This document shows, piece by piece, positions 1-8,811 of a stretch of 64,000 bases of DNA; the stretch's first letter is position 1; each line of letters starts with the position of its first letter. Made by a program: the position numbers and the translations under genes. The notes beneath the pieces are model-generated. The model was not told the DNA's origin. It was given only the letters and a program-made list of their open reading frames with translations, and made no database searches. The stretch is from Betaproteobacteria bacterium (GTDB taxonomy: Bacteria; Pseudomonadota; Gammaproteobacteria; Burkholderiales; Casimicrobiaceae). Location of the stretch: NCBI GenBank assembly GCA_016192065.1, contig JACPUX010000001.1, forward strand, positions 62,001-126,000, given 5' to 3'.

Positions 1-711
1 CATGAGGTCGTTCTGGAACACCACCTTACCTGGTGTCGTGGCGATGTTGACGCCAAGCTGGAAGGCCTTGGTGTCGGTCATCGAAATTTTCAGCTGGCCG
101 TTGCCGCGTTCGATGTCGTCGAGCAGGTTGTGGAGGCCCTTGACCAAGTTCTGGCCGCCGCTGGCGATGGTCTCCTTGAACACTTCAGGATTGGTCAGGG
201 CGAAGTTCGAAGGCGCCAGCGCATCGATGTACTGGCGGGTGAAGAAGTTGACCCGCTTGGCGGACTCCTCGTCCATGCCCTCGACATTGGCCACCGCATT
301 GTGAAGCCAGCGCGCTGCGATGAGATAGGACTGTTTGACGTAGTCGAAAAGAAAGTGCTCCTGCCAGTCCTCGTGCTTGAACCGCTTGTCGTTCTTTGCC
401 GGCTCCACTACTGATCTGGCGGGTTGTCCCATCATGCGGAGCATCGAGTTCTGCCACAACGACATGTAGTCCCACCACAGGTTCATCTGAGTTTCGGCAA
501 GCTTGTAGGGGTTAGCCATCATCTTGCCTGCCAATTCCATAAAGACCTTGGCGATACCGAATTCATCGGTCGCCAGTGACTTGCCGGTTTGCGACTGCTT
601 GGCGACGAATTCGCCGATCAGCTTGGCACCACGCTCGGCGGCTTCGGCGAAAGAATGGGCCAGCGCGGCGGGGTCCGCGGCAGCGGGGGTCTTGGTGGAC
701 GGATCGGACAT
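1..711 (-). CDS. phaC: Class I poly(3-hydroxyalkanoate) synthase, N-terminal part (cut by window start)
   Basis: The reading frame is open from an ATG at 709-711 to the window edge, giving 237 codons of the N-terminal domain of a cytoplasmic PHA synthase, the enzyme that polymerises 3-hydroxyacyl-CoA into storage granules. What is seen is the family-typical region with WWDYMSLW, then DWQEHFLFDYVKQSYL, then FFTRQYIDALAPSNF and a TNPEV segment before TPGKVVFQNDLM. The catalytic Cys-Asp-His alpha/beta-hydrolase part lies outside the window. A purine-rich GAGAGG precedes the start by about six bases. Class I is inferred from this N-terminal pattern. The next gene leftward is unseen, so linkage to phaA/phaB cannot be judged. 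Confidence 0.9.
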   Translation of the reverse strand, partial: MSDPSTKTPAAADPAALAHSFAEAAERGAKLIGEFVAKQSQTGKSLATDEFGIAKVFMELAGKMMANPYKLAETQMNLWWDYMSLWQNSMLRMMGQPARSVVEPAKNDKRFKHEDWQEHFLFDYVKQSYLIAARWLHNAVANVEGMDEESAKRVNFFTRQYIDALAPSNFALTNPEVFKETIASGGQNLVKGLHNLLDDIERGNGQLKISMTDTKAFQLGVNIATTPGKVVFQNDLM

Positions 712-822
712 GTATTCCTCTCAAACAGCACGAAGGGCCGCCCCGAATGTCTCGTGCCCCCGGACGGGGGAAGCGACCAAAACGAGGGCGTTCGGAACAG
801 GCATCTCTTGGCGGGTAAAGGT

Positions 823-1869
823 TTAGACGCGGGTGAAACGCACCCGGTCGCCACGGTCGTGGCGCTGGATGCGCTGTAGAGCAACCAGGTGATTGAGGTG
901 GGCGATGGTCTCGCCCATGGCAAAGAACAACTGCTGCAGATCGAGTTCGCGCGGGAACAGAGTTCTTCTTAGGCTCGCCGCGTCCTGAGGCGTCTGGCGA
1001 ATCGCCCCCAGGAGCTCGGCGAGGCGTGCCTCGTGGTGCGCTTCAAGTTGCTGGAGGCGGCTGTGGATTCCCCGGAATGGCAGGCCATGCGAAGGCAGCA
1101 CCAAGGTGTTCGCTGGCAGGTCGGCGAAGCGCTGGATCGAATGCAGGAAGCGGCCCAGGGGGTCGGCTTCTGGCTCGGTGGGCCAAACGCTTACGTTGGT
1201 CGTGATCTTGGGCAGCAGCATGTCTCCGGAAATCAAGATCCCCAGTTCCTCGCTGTGGAGGGCTACGTGTTCGGGGGAATGGCCGAGCCCGACGATCACC
1301 CGCCAACTGTGGCCGTCGATGGCGACGCGGTCGCCCTCGGCAAGTCGGTGGTAGGCGCGGGGCAACTCGGGCACGCCATGGCGATACCGGTTCCCGCGGG
1401 CGCGCAAACCATCGAGTTCCTCTTCCGCCATGCCATGGGCGGCGAAGAGGTCGAGAAGCGGTGCCACCCCGAAACCGGCGGTCTGGTCATGCATGGCATG
1501 CGCGCTCAGGTACTCGCCTTGGCTCATCCAGATCGCTGCGTCGGAGTTTGCGCTCAAACCCGAGGCCTGCCCGACATGGTCGGGGTGGCAATGAGTGACA
1601 ACGATCCGCCTCAGAGGGAGACCTCTAAGCCAGCCCGCGGCATGTTCTTGCCACAAGGTCGTGGTCGCAGCATCTCCGTAGCCGCAATCGACCAGAGTCC
1701 AAGCCGCCCCATCGCGCAGCAACCAGATGTTGATGTGGTCCAGCGCAAACGGCAAGGGCAGGCGCAACCAGTACACCCCCGGCGCGACACTGACGATACG
1801 GTCGGCGGAGGGCGGTTGACTAATCGGGTAAACGAGCGCGGAAGCTGCGGCCGTGGCGTGAATCTGCAC
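823..1869 (-). CDS. Metallo-beta-lactamase-fold hydrolase
   Basis: The 348-residue protein has the metallo-beta-lactamase fold: an N-terminal APGVYWLRLPLPFALDHIN strand region, then the zinc ligand motif THCHPDHVG, then later GLGHSPEHVALH and ISGDMLLP, which supply further metal ligands. The C-terminal about 80 residues resemble the helical domain found in glyoxalase II-like and LACTB2-like hydrolases. Such enzymes cleave thioesters or esters in the cytoplasm; the substrate here is unknown. It is divergent from the MerR gene at 2055, with a 185-bp gap, and beside fatty-acid and PHA genes, which makes a CoA thioester or hydroxyacid ester a reasonable guess but only a guess. A possible minus-strand promoter has TTGACA at 1933-1938 with a weak TATGCT at 1907-1912. 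Confidence 0.85.
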   Translation of the reverse strand: MQIHATAAASALVYPISQPPSADRIVSVAPGVYWLRLPLPFALDHINIWLLRDGAAWTLVDCGYGDAATTTLWQEHAAGWLRGLPLRRIVVTHCHPDHVGQASGLSANSDAAIWMSQGEYLSAHAMHDQTAGFGVAPLLDLFAAHGMAEEELDGLRARGNRYRHGVPELPRAYHRLAEGDRVAIDGHSWRVIVGLGHSPEHVALHSEELGILISGDMLLPKITTNVSVWPTEPEADPLGRFLHSIQRFADLPANTLVLPSHGLPFRGIHSRLQQLEAHHEARLAELLGAIRQTPQDAASLRRTLFPRELDLQQLFFAMGETIAHLNHLVALQRIQRHDRGDRVRFTRV

Positions 1870-2054
1870 TGGGCGTCAGGCCTTGCCTGGGACATTGCTG
1901 CAAAGCAGCATAGTCCGATATGGCCCGCACCCTGTCAAGGGGCCCGGGGCCGCTGGCAGGCCCTTGTTGGAACGCGGGTAAGCGATTGGTTGGGTATGAA
2001 AGCCCTGGCGGGATTGTGCTATCTTCCTGGGCACCCTCACCGGTCCCACCTTTG

Positions 2055-2477
2055 ATGAGTCCCAGCCAAGCCCACCAGACCTACAGCATTTCCGACCTGG
2101 CGCGGGAATTTTCGCTGACCACCCGCACCATTCGCTTCTATGAGGATCAAGGCTTGCTCGCCCCAACCCGGGTAGGCCGGCATCGGGTCTATGGCAATCG
2201 CGAGCGGGTCCGCATTCGATTGATCCTGCGTGGCAAGCGCCTGGGATTTTCGCTCGCCGAAATTCGGGAGTTCCTTGATCTTTACGAGGCCACCGAAGGG
2301 GAGCGCCGCCAGCTCGAGAAGTTTCTGGCCGGCTTGGCTGAGCGCCGGCGCAATCTGGCGCAGCAGCGCGAGGACATCGACGCCGTGCTGCACGAGATCG
2401 ACAATCTTGAACACCAATGCCGCAGCTTGCTGGCTGGGCAGGCCACGACCAAGCCCCGCACCGCCCGGGATTCTTGA
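2055..2477 (+). CDS. liuR: MerR-family regulator, probable leucine/isovalerate regulator LiuR
   Basis: The 140-residue protein starts at the ATG at 2055, because the MerR winged-helix begins directly after it: YSISDLAREFSLTTRTIRFYEDQGLLAP, read in two parts, is the classical helix-turn-helix and wing. A dimerisation coiled coil follows (about residues 80-130, rich in E, R and L). There is no cysteine cluster of the metal-sensing type, which fits the acyl-CoA-related LiuR branch. The gene lies just upstream of the liu operon and its palindromic operator, in the same direction. LiuR regulating branched-chain amino acid degradation is established for related Proteobacteria; assignment here rests on domain plus context. 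Confidence 0.85.
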   Translation: MSPSQAHQTYSISDLAREFSLTTRTIRFYEDQGLLAPTRVGRHRVYGNRERVRIRLILRGKRLGFSLAEIREFLDLYEATEGERRQLEKFLAGLAERRRNLAQQREDIDAVLHEIDNLEHQCRSLLAGQATTKPRTARDS

Positions 2478-2512
2478 GGCGCAAAATCGGAAAAGAGTCG
2501 GACCGGATCCTG

Positions 2513-2544
2513 GGTAATTGACGTTTACGTAAACGTCAATTACC
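2513..2544. promoter_or_regulatory. Perfect 32-bp palindromic operator upstream of the liu operon
   Basis: Both halves are exact reverse complements for 16 bases each, with centre between 2528 and 2529 and core GTTTACGTAAAC. A TTGACG hexamer (2518-2523) lies inside it and could serve as the -35 element; TACCAT at 2541-2546 is a weak -10 with 17-bp spacing. The core resembles the motif described for LiuR-type regulators. It lies 36 bp after the MerR gene stop and 32 bp before the first operon gene, so it most likely controls the operon. Direct binding is inferred. Confidence 0.8.
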
Positions 2545-2576
2545 ATGCTCCTATACCTTTTGCCCCTGGAGCAAAC

Positions 2577-3035
2577 ATGGGTCACCCCCCCTTCGAGCCC
2601 CGCGATCCCGAATACGACGCGCGCGTGCGGCGCAGTTTCGCGCGCCAGGGGGCCATGGCTTATCTGGGAGTACAGATCGGTGCCCTGGAACCCGGACACT
2701 GCGAGCTGCGCCTGCCCTTCCGGGCAGAAATTTCGCAGCAGCACGGCTACTTCCATGGCGGCGTGGTGGGCACTCTCGCGGATACCGCCGGCGGTTACGC
2801 GGCCTACACGCTCATGGCTGCGGAGGCGAGCATTCTCACCGTGGAATACAAGCTCAACCTGCTGGCACCTGCCGATGGCGAACTGCTGGTCGCCATGGCC
2901 CGAGTCGTCAAGCCCGGCCGGACACTCTCCATCAGTAGCGCCGAGGTGTTCGTCGAAAAGGGTGGGCAGCGTACACTATGCGCCTTGATGCAACAGACGC
3001 TGATGGCCATCCATGGGCGCCACGACCCGGCCTGA
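2577..3035 (+). CDS. PaaI-family hot-dog acyl-CoA thioesterase
   Basis: This 152-residue protein belongs to the PaaI/YdiI hot-dog thioesterases. The key motif is [18 protein letters not shown] near residues 56-73, which carries the conserved HGG and the acidic residue of the catalytic site, followed by [14 protein letters not shown]. Family members hydrolyse acyl-CoA thioesters in the cytoplasm. It is the first gene after the palindromic operator, so it is probably the promoter-proximal member of the liu operon, where it could relieve CoA trapping by releasing short or branched acids. Substrate is not deducible. The stretch 3036-3175 to the next gene shows no convincing gene. Confidence 0.85.
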   Translation: MGHPPFEPRDPEYDARVRRSFARQGAMAYLGVQIGALEPGHCELRLPFRAEISQQHGYFHGGVVGTLADTAGGYAAYTLMAAEASILTVEYKLNLLAPADGELLVAMARVVKPGRTLSISSAEVFVEKGGQRTLCALMQQTLMAIHGRHDPA

Positions 3036-3175
3036 ACCACCATGAACCAACCCGCCGCGCCCTGCGGCCCGGGCAGTGCATGCTGCCGATCGCCCGAGCC
3101 CGCTCGGCAGCGCGCGTCTGCCGGCCCGGTGAGACCTTTACGCGACCGGCCGCCCCGCACTCGGAGACCCAGACC

Positions 3176-4342
3176 ATGATCAGCTACCCCAGCCTCAACT
3201 TCGCCCTGGGCGAAACCATCGACATGCTGCGCGACGTCGTAATCGATTTCGCCACCAAGGAAATTGCCCCTCGAGCGGCCGAGATCGACCGCAGCGATCA
3301 GTTTCCCATGGACCTCTGGCGCAAGATGGGCAACTTGGGTTTGTTGGGCATGACCGTGGAAGAGCAATACGGCGGCAGCCAAATGGGCTACCTCGCCCAT
3401 ATTGTCGCCATGCAGGAAATCAGCCGGGCTTCGGCCTCGGTGGGGCTTTCCTACGGCGCGCATTCCAACCTCTGCGTCAATCAAATCCGCAGGAACGGCA
3501 CCGCGTCGCAGAAGCAGCGCTACCTTCCCAAGCTCGTCTCCGGCGAGCACGTTGGGGCCCTGGCGATGAGCGAGCCCAACGCCGGTTCGGACGTGGTCAG
3601 TATGAAGCTGCGCGCGGACAGGCGCGGGGAACACTACCTCCTGAATGGCACCAAGATGTGGATCACCAACGGCCCGGATGCCGACACGCTGGTGGTTTAC
3701 GCCAAGACCGACGTAACCGCCGGGTCGCGAGGAATCACCGCCTTTCTGATCGAGAAGGGCATGAAGGGTTTTTCGGTCGCGCAGAAGCTCGACAAGCTCG
3801 GCATGCGTGGCTCGCACACCGGAGAACTGGTCTTTCAGGATTGCGAAGTCCCCGAAGACAACGTGCTCGGCGCCGTGGGGCGCGGCGTCAATGTGCTGAT
3901 GAGCGGCCTCGATTACGAACGCGCCGTCCTGGCCGCTGGCCCCCTGGGGATCATGGACGCGTGCCTGGACGTCGTCCTGCCCTACCTTCACGAACGCAAG
4001 CAGTTCGGGCAGGCGATCGGCGAGTTCCAGCTCATGCAAGGCAAGCTCGCCGACATGTACACTACGCTCAACGCCTGCAAGGCCTACGTGTACGCCGTGG
4101 GCGCGGCCTGCGACCGCGGCGAGACCACCCGCAAGGACGCCGCCGGGGCCATCCTCTACGCCGCCGAAAAGGCGACCTGGATGGCCGGCGAAGCCATCCA
4201 ATGCCTGGGCGGCAACGGCTACATCAACGAATACCCCACCGGCCGCCTCTGGCGAGACGCCAAACTGTATGAAATTGGGGCCGGCACGTCGGAAATACGG
4301 AGAATGCTCATCGGTCGCGAACTTTTTGGCGAGACGACCTGA
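3176..4342 (+). CDS. liuA: Isovaleryl-CoA dehydrogenase
   Basis: The 388-residue flavoprotein catalyses isovaleryl-CoA to 3-methylcrotonyl-CoA, the first committed step after leucine transamination and decarboxylation. The start at 3176 gives the normal family length and N-terminus. Visible acyl-CoA dehydrogenase marks are [22 protein letters not shown], the C-terminal [13 protein letters not shown], and [19 protein letters not shown]. The catalytic glutamate is placed as in isovaleryl-CoA dehydrogenases: [13 protein letters not shown] contains Glu248, rather than a C-terminal glutamate. Context with liuB, C, D and E supports the call. A diverged second copy of this gene's 3' end sits just downstream (4418-4536). 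Confidence 0.93.
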   Translation: MISYPSLNFALGETIDMLRDVVIDFATKEIAPRAAEIDRSDQFPMDLWRKMGNLGLLGMTVEEQYGGSQMGYLAHIVAMQEISRASASVGLSYGAHSNLCVNQIRRNGTASQKQRYLPKLVSGEHVGALAMSEPNAGSDVVSMKLRADRRGEHYLLNGTKMWITNGPDADTLVVYAKTDVTAGSRGITAFLIEKGMKGFSVAQKLDKLGMRGSHTGELVFQDCEVPEDNVLGAVGRGVNVLMSGLDYERAVLAAGPLGIMDACLDVVLPYLHERKQFGQAIGEFQLMQGKLADMYTTLNACKAYVYAVGAACDRGETTRKDAAGAILYAAEKATWMAGEAIQCLGGNGYINEYPTGRLWRDAKLYEIGAGTSEIRRMLIGRELFGETT

Positions 4343-4536
4343 TGCATGCCTGCCTCGATTCGTCGCAGGCTAACGTGAGCACTGCGAACGTTGAGGCGCG
4401 AAGCGCCGACCGGAGACAAATTGGGGCGGGCACGTCAGAAATTCGGAGCATGCTTATCGGTCGCGAACTCTTTGGCGAAACGGCCTGATGCATGCCCGCC
4501 CCAGTTCGTCGCAAGCGAGCGTGAGCGCAGCGAACG
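4272..4536 (+). repeat. Direct repeat: second, orphan copy of the liuA 3' end
   Basis: Bases 4272-4390 (end of liuA plus 48 bp downstream) recur at 4418-4536 with a constant 146-bp offset, no indels and about 17 mismatches in 119. The second copy would encode the last 24 codons of isovaleryl-CoA dehydrogenase, including its own TGA, with no gene in front of it. Six of the eight differences inside the coding part are silent (for example GCC/GCG, TCG/TCA, ATA/ATT, CTC/CTT), so the orphan copy looks as if it once belonged to a functional gene. The 27-bp spacer contains a small hairpin, GGCGC-GAA-GCGCC. Confidence 0.9.
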
Positions 4537-4578
4537 TCCCTGGGCTTCATTTGCTGAATCTCGACTCACCCCTAAACC

Positions 4579-5010
4579 ATGATCGAAACCTACCGCGGCA
4601 CCGTCTACCCCTGGCACTGCGACCACATGGGTCACATGAACGTAATGTGGTACGTGGGCAAGTTCGACGAGGGTACCTGGAACTACTTTTCCGGCCTGGG
4701 TCTCACGCCCGCCTTCCTGCGCGCCGAGCACCGCGGCATGGCCGCGCTCGATCAGCGCGTCGCCTATCGCCGCGAGCTGCATGCGGGCGACACGGTGTGC
4801 ATCCGCAGTGGCAGTATCGAAGTGCGCGACAAGACCCTGCGCTTCGTTCACGAAATGGTCAACACCGAGAGCGGCGAAATCTCTGCCATTACGCTCCTGA
4901 CCGCAGTGTTCCTCGACACCCGGGCACGAAAGTCCTGTCCTTTGCCCGAATCCGTCCGGGCGCGTGCGGAGGCCGCGCTGGTGCAGTACGATCTGCCCTG
5001 GGCGCTCTGA
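4579..5010 (+). CDS. FadM/YbgC-like hot-dog thioesterase
   Basis: The 143-residue protein has the 4-hydroxybenzoyl-CoA thioesterase/FadM signature YPWHCDHMGHMNVMWY near the N-terminus, in which the Asp of CDHMGHMN is the catalytic residue of the family, followed by DQRVAYRRELHAGDTV and a C-terminal beta-strand region. These cytoplasmic hot-dog enzymes hydrolyse acyl-CoA. It sits between liuA and a thiolase and is co-directional, so it is probably co-transcribed. It is the second thioesterase in this operon but of a different hot-dog subfamily, which suggests different chain specificity. The substrate cannot be read from sequence. Confidence 0.83.
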   Translation: MIETYRGTVYPWHCDHMGHMNVMWYVGKFDEGTWNYFSGLGLTPAFLRAEHRGMAALDQRVAYRRELHAGDTVCIRSGSIEVRDKTLRFVHEMVNTESGEISAITLLTAVFLDTRARKSCPLPESVRARAEAALVQYDLPWAL

Positions 5011-5046
5011 ATGATCTTTCACGCCAATTGAGTTCTGGAGTCCATC

Positions 5047-6228
5047 ATGAATGATCCCGTCGTTATCGTTGCCGCCGCCCGCACACCCATGGGGGGCCTG
5101 CTCGGAGATTTCGCCGCCACTCCCGCCACCGAGCTTGGCGCGACCGCCATCCGCGCCGCGGTCGCGCGCGCCGGGGTCAGTCCCGAAACGGTCGAGGAAG
5201 TGATCATGGGCTGCGTGTTGCCCGCGGGCCAGGGCCAAGCGCCGGCGCGTCAGGCGGCGTTGGGAGCCGGGCTGCCATTGGCCGCCGGCTGCACCACCGT
5301 GAACAAGATGTGCGGGTCGGCGATGAAGGCGGCGATGCTGGCGCATGACCTCATCGTCGCCGGCAGCGCCCAGATCATCGTCGCGGGCGGGATGGAAAGC
5401 ATGAGCAACGCGCCCTACCTGCTACCCAAGGCGCGCGCCGGCATGCGCATGGGCCATGGCACGGTCATCGATCATATGTTCTTCGACGGTCTGGAAGACG
5501 CCTACGACAAGGGCAAGCTCATGGGCAGTTTCGCTGAACTCTGCGCCAGCCACTATGCCTTCACCCGCGAAGCCCAGGACGCCTTTGCCCTGGCCTCGCT
5601 GGCGCGTGCGCTGGAGGCGCAAAAGAGCGGGGCCTTCGTGTGGGAGATCGCCCCGGTCAAGGTCACTTCACGTAAAGGCGAAATCTTGATCGACCAGGAC
5701 GAACAACCGCCCAAGGCGAGCCCGGAAAAGATTCCCGGCCTCAAGCCGGCCTTCAAAAAGGATGGCACGGTCACCGCCGCCAACGCGAGCTCCATTTCCG
5801 ACGGTGCGGCGGCGCTGGTGATGATGTCCCGCTCCACCGCGGAGCGCCAAGGCCTCAAGCCGCTGGCGGTGGTCATGGGCCATGCCACCCATGCCCAGGA
5901 ATCCGCTTGGTTCACGACCGCGCCGGTGGGCGCGATGAAGAAGCTATTCGCCAAGACCGGCTGGCGCGCTCAAGAGGTCGATCTCTTTGAGATCAACGAA
6001 GCGTTTGCGGTAGTGTCTATGGCGGCGATGCGCGAACTCGATCTCCCGCACGCCAAAGTCAACGTCCATGGCGGCGCCTGCGCACTGGGACACCCTATCG
6101 GCGCGAGTGGCGCGCGCATCCTGGTCACGCTCATCGGCGCCCTGCGCGCGCGGGGCGGCAAGCGCGGCGTGGCTTCGCTGTGCATCGGCGGTGGCGAAGC
6201 CACGGCGATGGCGATCGAATTGGTTTAG
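5047..6228 (+). CDS. Acetyl-CoA C-acetyltransferase (thiolase)
   Basis: The 393-residue length is typical of degradative and biosynthetic thiolases. The nucleophile is Cys89 in [10 protein letters not shown]; the other catalytic residues are His349 in [11 protein letters not shown] and Cys379 in SLCIGGGEA. It condenses or cleaves acetoacetyl-CoA and acetyl-CoA in the cytoplasm. In this operon it can complete leucine degradation by splitting acetoacetyl-CoA, provided acetoacetate is first activated by an enzyme not found here. It could also feed 3-hydroxybutyrate and thus PHA synthesis, given the nearby phaC. AtoB, LiuF-like and PhaA roles cannot be separated by inspection. Confidence 0.9.
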   Translation: MNDPVVIVAAARTPMGGLLGDFAATPATELGATAIRAAVARAGVSPETVEEVIMGCVLPAGQGQAPARQAALGAGLPLAAGCTTVNKMCGSAMKAAMLAHDLIVAGSAQIIVAGGMESMSNAPYLLPKARAGMRMGHGTVIDHMFFDGLEDAYDKGKLMGSFAELCASHYAFTREAQDAFALASLARALEAQKSGAFVWEIAPVKVTSRKGEILIDQDEQPPKASPEKIPGLKPAFKKDGTVTAANASSISDGAAALVMMSRSTAERQGLKPLAVVMGHATHAQESAWFTTAPVGAMKKLFAKTGWRAQEVDLFEINEAFAVVSMAAMRELDLPHAKVNVHGGACALGHPIGASGARILVTLIGALRARGGKRGVASLCIGGGEATAMAIELV

Positions 6229-6241
6229 GGTCGAGCGGGCG

Positions 6242-7375
6242 ATGATCCTCAACGAACAACAGAACATGATCCGCGACACCCTGCGGGTGTTCGCTCGTGA
6301 GCAATTGGCACCGCAGGCCGCCACCTGGGACCGTGAACATCTCTTCCCGCGCGCCGCCTTGCGCGAACTCGGCACTTTGGGCGCCCTGGGCATGGTGGTG
6401 CCGGAGCAGTACGGCGGGGCCGGGCTCGATTACCTTTCGCTGGCCATTGCCCTGGAAGAGATCGCGGCTGGAGATGGCGCCACTTCCACCATTGTCAGCG
6501 TGCAAAATTCCGTGGTCTGCGGGCCGCTCACCGTCTTCGGCAGCGAGGCGCAGAAACAGCAGTTTCTGGTGCCCTTGGCGCGCGGCGAAAAACTCGGCTG
6601 CTTCTGCCTCACCGAACCCCATGTCGGTTCCGACGCAGGCGCCATCACCAGCCGCGCCGATCGGGACGGCGACGCTTATGTGCTCAATGGCGTAAAGCAG
6701 TTCATCACCACCGGCAAACACGCCGATACCGCCATCGTCTTTGCCCTTAGCAACCGCCAAGCCGGCAAAAAAGGCATCTCCGCCTTCATCGTGCCCACCG
6801 ACACGCCCGGGTATGTGGTTGCCCGGATCGAGGAAAAACTTGGGCAACGCGCCTCCGACACGGCCCAGATCGTGTTCGAGAACTGCCGCGTACCACTCGC
6901 CAATTTGCTGGGCCAAGAGGGTGAGGGCTACCGCATCGCGCTCGCCAACCTCGAAGCCGGGCGCATCGGCATCGCCGCGCAGTCGGTCGGCATGGCGCGC
7001 GCCGCGTTCGAGGCGGCGCTCGCTTACGCCCAGGAGCGCGAGGCTTTCGGCAAGACCATCGTACAGCACCAAGCGGTAAATTTCCGGCTCGCAGACATGG
7101 CCACCCAGATCGAGGCGGCACGACAACTCGTCTGGCACGCAGCGAGTCTGCGCGACGCCGGTCGACCCTGCCTGCAGGAAGCTTCGATGGCTAAACTATT
7201 CGCTTCGGAAATGGCGGAGCGGGTGTGCTCGGACGCCATCCAGATCCACGGCGGCTACGGCTACGTTACCGATTTTCCGGTTGAACGCATCTACCGCGAC
7301 GTGCGTGTTTGCCAGATCTACGAAGGCACCAGCGACATCCAACGGCTGGTCATTGGCCGCTCGCTCACGGCGTGA
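6242..7375 (+). CDS. Acyl-CoA dehydrogenase, short/branched-chain type
   Basis: The 377-residue acyl-CoA dehydrogenase starts at the ATG at 6242, 13 bp after the thiolase stop, because the family N-terminus ([22 protein letters not shown]) begins there. Motifs include [24 protein letters not shown] and [21 protein letters not shown]. The catalytic base is Glu361 in IYEGTSDIQ, the position used by short- and medium-chain dehydrogenases, not the internal position used in isovaleryl-CoA dehydrogenase (liuA). This makes it a second, non-redundant dehydrogenase for butyryl-, isobutyryl- or 2-methylbutyryl-CoA-like substrates. It transfers electrons to ETF. Substrate remains inferred. Confidence 0.88.
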   Translation: MILNEQQNMIRDTLRVFAREQLAPQAATWDREHLFPRAALRELGTLGALGMVVPEQYGGAGLDYLSLAIALEEIAAGDGATSTIVSVQNSVVCGPLTVFGSEAQKQQFLVPLARGEKLGCFCLTEPHVGSDAGAITSRADRDGDAYVLNGVKQFITTGKHADTAIVFALSNRQAGKKGISAFIVPTDTPGYVVARIEEKLGQRASDTAQIVFENCRVPLANLLGQEGEGYRIALANLEAGRIGIAAQSVGMARAAFEAALAYAQEREAFGKTIVQHQAVNFRLADMATQIEAARQLVWHAASLRDAGRPCLQEASMAKLFASEMAERVCSDAIQIHGGYGYVTDFPVERIYRDVRVCQIYEGTSDIQRLVIGRSLTA

Positions 7376-7376
7376 A

Positions 7377-8147
7377 ATGGAGAACACCGGACGCTTCTCC
7401 GACCGCGTCGCCGATTATGTGCGCGCACGCCCCGGCTATCCGGATGCGGTCCATGTAGGTCTGTTGGACGGTGGTGCCCTGCTGCCGAAAGCGCTGATCG
7501 CTGATATCGGGGCCGGCACCGGTCTATCGGCCGAACTGTTCCTGCGCCACGGACATCGCGTCATCGGCGTCGAGCCAAACGCCGCCATGCGCGAAGCCGG
7601 ACTCAAGCACTTGGCGCACTTCGGCGCAGCCTATACGGCGCTGGGAGGTAGCGCCGAAGCCACGGGGATCGCCGCGACCAGCATCGATCTGGTGATCGCC
7701 GCCCAGGCGTTCCACTGGTTTCAGCCCGCGGCCACGCGCGCCGAATTCCGCCGCATCCTGAAGCGCGGCGGACAGGTCGCCTTGATCTGGAATGATCGCC
7801 AGACCGACACCAGCGCTTTCCTCAGGGATTACGAGGCGCTGCTGCAAAGCCACGGTACCGATTACCGCGAAGTGAATCATCGCAATATCGATGCGGCGAG
7901 ACTGGCGGCCTTTTTCGGTTCCGGCGCCTACCGCGAATTCGTTTGCACCTATGTCCAGAACTTCGACTACGAAGGGCTTGAGGCCCGGCTTCTGTCTTCC
8001 TCCTACACCCCCCCCGCGGGCGACCCGCGACGCCAGCCGATGCTCCAGGCCTTGTGCGACCTCCACGCCCGGCATGCGGTGAACGGCCAGGTCGCCATGG
8101 TGTACGATACCCGCGTCTACTACGGCGCCTTGCCCAGCGAGTTGTGA
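7377..8147 (+). CDS. Class I SAM-dependent methyltransferase
   Basis: The 256-residue protein has a class I methyltransferase fold: an N-terminal RFSDRVADYVRARPGYP cap, then the SAM-binding loop ADIGAGTGLSAELFL, then the acidic VIGVEPNAAMREA, and LVIAAQAFHWFQP. It resembles the UbiE/TAM-like family seen as free-standing methyltransferases in many bacteria. The ATG lies one base after the preceding stop and its own stop touches the next start, so translation is tightly coupled to the liu operon. No known step of leucine catabolism needs a methyltransferase, so its role here is unclear. Confidence 0.82.
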   Translation: MENTGRFSDRVADYVRARPGYPDAVHVGLLDGGALLPKALIADIGAGTGLSAELFLRHGHRVIGVEPNAAMREAGLKHLAHFGAAYTALGGSAEATGIAATSIDLVIAAQAFHWFQPAATRAEFRRILKRGGQVALIWNDRQTDTSAFLRDYEALLQSHGTDYREVNHRNIDAARLAAFFGSGAYREFVCTYVQNFDYEGLEARLLSSSYTPPAGDPRRQPMLQALCDLHARHAVNGQVAMVYDTRVYYGALPSEL

Positions 8148-8750
8148 ATGGCCGATCCGGTGGAATTCTTCTTTGACTTCTCCTCGCCTTACGCCTATCT
8201 GGCGGCCATGAAGATCGAGGATCTGGTCCGCGTGCGGGGGCGTGCGGTGGCCTGGCGCCCGATGCTGCTGGGAGTGGTGTTCAAAGCCGTGGGCGGCGCG
8301 CCGCTCACCGAATACGGGATCAAGGGGCCGTACTCGGTGCACGACTTCGCGCGCTCGGCACGCTACGCCGGTCTGCCCTACCGCATGCCCGAGCCCTTTC
8401 CCATCGCCACGCAGAACGCAGCGCGTCTGGTGCTGGTGGTGGAGCGTGCGGCGCCTGCACGAATCGGTGAGCTGGTGCGTGCGATCTTTCCCGCTTTCTT
8501 TGTTGACAACCGCAACATCAATGACCCTGCCGTCTTGGCCGAAATCTGCGCCAGCCTCGGACTCGATGCGGAAGCCCTGACGCCCGCCATCGAAGAGCCA
8601 GGGATCAAGGACGCCTTGCGCGCGAACTGCGAGGAGGCCTTGCGGCGCGGGGTGTTCGGAGCGCCCTTCATGTTTGTGGAGGGCGAACCCTTCTGGGGCA
8701 ATGACCGCTTGCCGCAGCTCGATCGTTGGCTCGAGACCGGCGGCTTCTGA
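8148..8750 (+). CDS. DsbA-fold 2-hydroxychromene-2-carboxylate isomerase-like protein
   Basis: The 200-residue protein starts at once after the upstream stop codon (TGA followed directly by ATG). It opens with VEFFFDFSSPYAYLAA, the hallmark of the HCCA isomerase/kappa-class GST family, where a serine replaces the CxxC cysteine of DsbA. The C-terminal GVFGAPFMFVEGEPFWGNDRL provides the cis-proline-like region. Biochemically known members isomerise hydroxychromene carboxylates with glutathione, but many homologues sit in fatty-acid operons with unknown substrates. Here the context is acyl-CoA metabolism, so an aromatic role is doubtful. Confidence 0.85.
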   Translation: MADPVEFFFDFSSPYAYLAAMKIEDLVRVRGRAVAWRPMLLGVVFKAVGGAPLTEYGIKGPYSVHDFARSARYAGLPYRMPEPFPIATQNAARLVLVVERAAPARIGELVRAIFPAFFVDNRNINDPAVLAEICASLGLDAEALTPAIEEPGIKDALRANCEEALRRGVFGAPFMFVEGEPFWGNDRLPQLDRWLETGGF

Positions 8751-8811
8751 GCGCGAGACGGACAGCCCGTCTGGAAGCTAGAGATGTACCTTTTCTAACA
8801 CAGGATTCGGA

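Noticed and set aside
1033-2055. A 340-codon plus-strand frame opposite the metallo-beta-lactamase gene
   Set aside because: Antisense to a gene with a clear zinc motif; no motif of its own.
3036-3175. Short frame [15 protein letters not shown] at 3042 before liuA
   Set aside because: Fewer than 50 codons of Pro/Arg-rich composition, no conserved pattern recognised, and no ribosome site.
2804-4201. A 465-codon minus-strand frame opposite liuA
   Set aside because: Lies antisense to a well supported acyl-CoA dehydrogenase and has no motif of its own.
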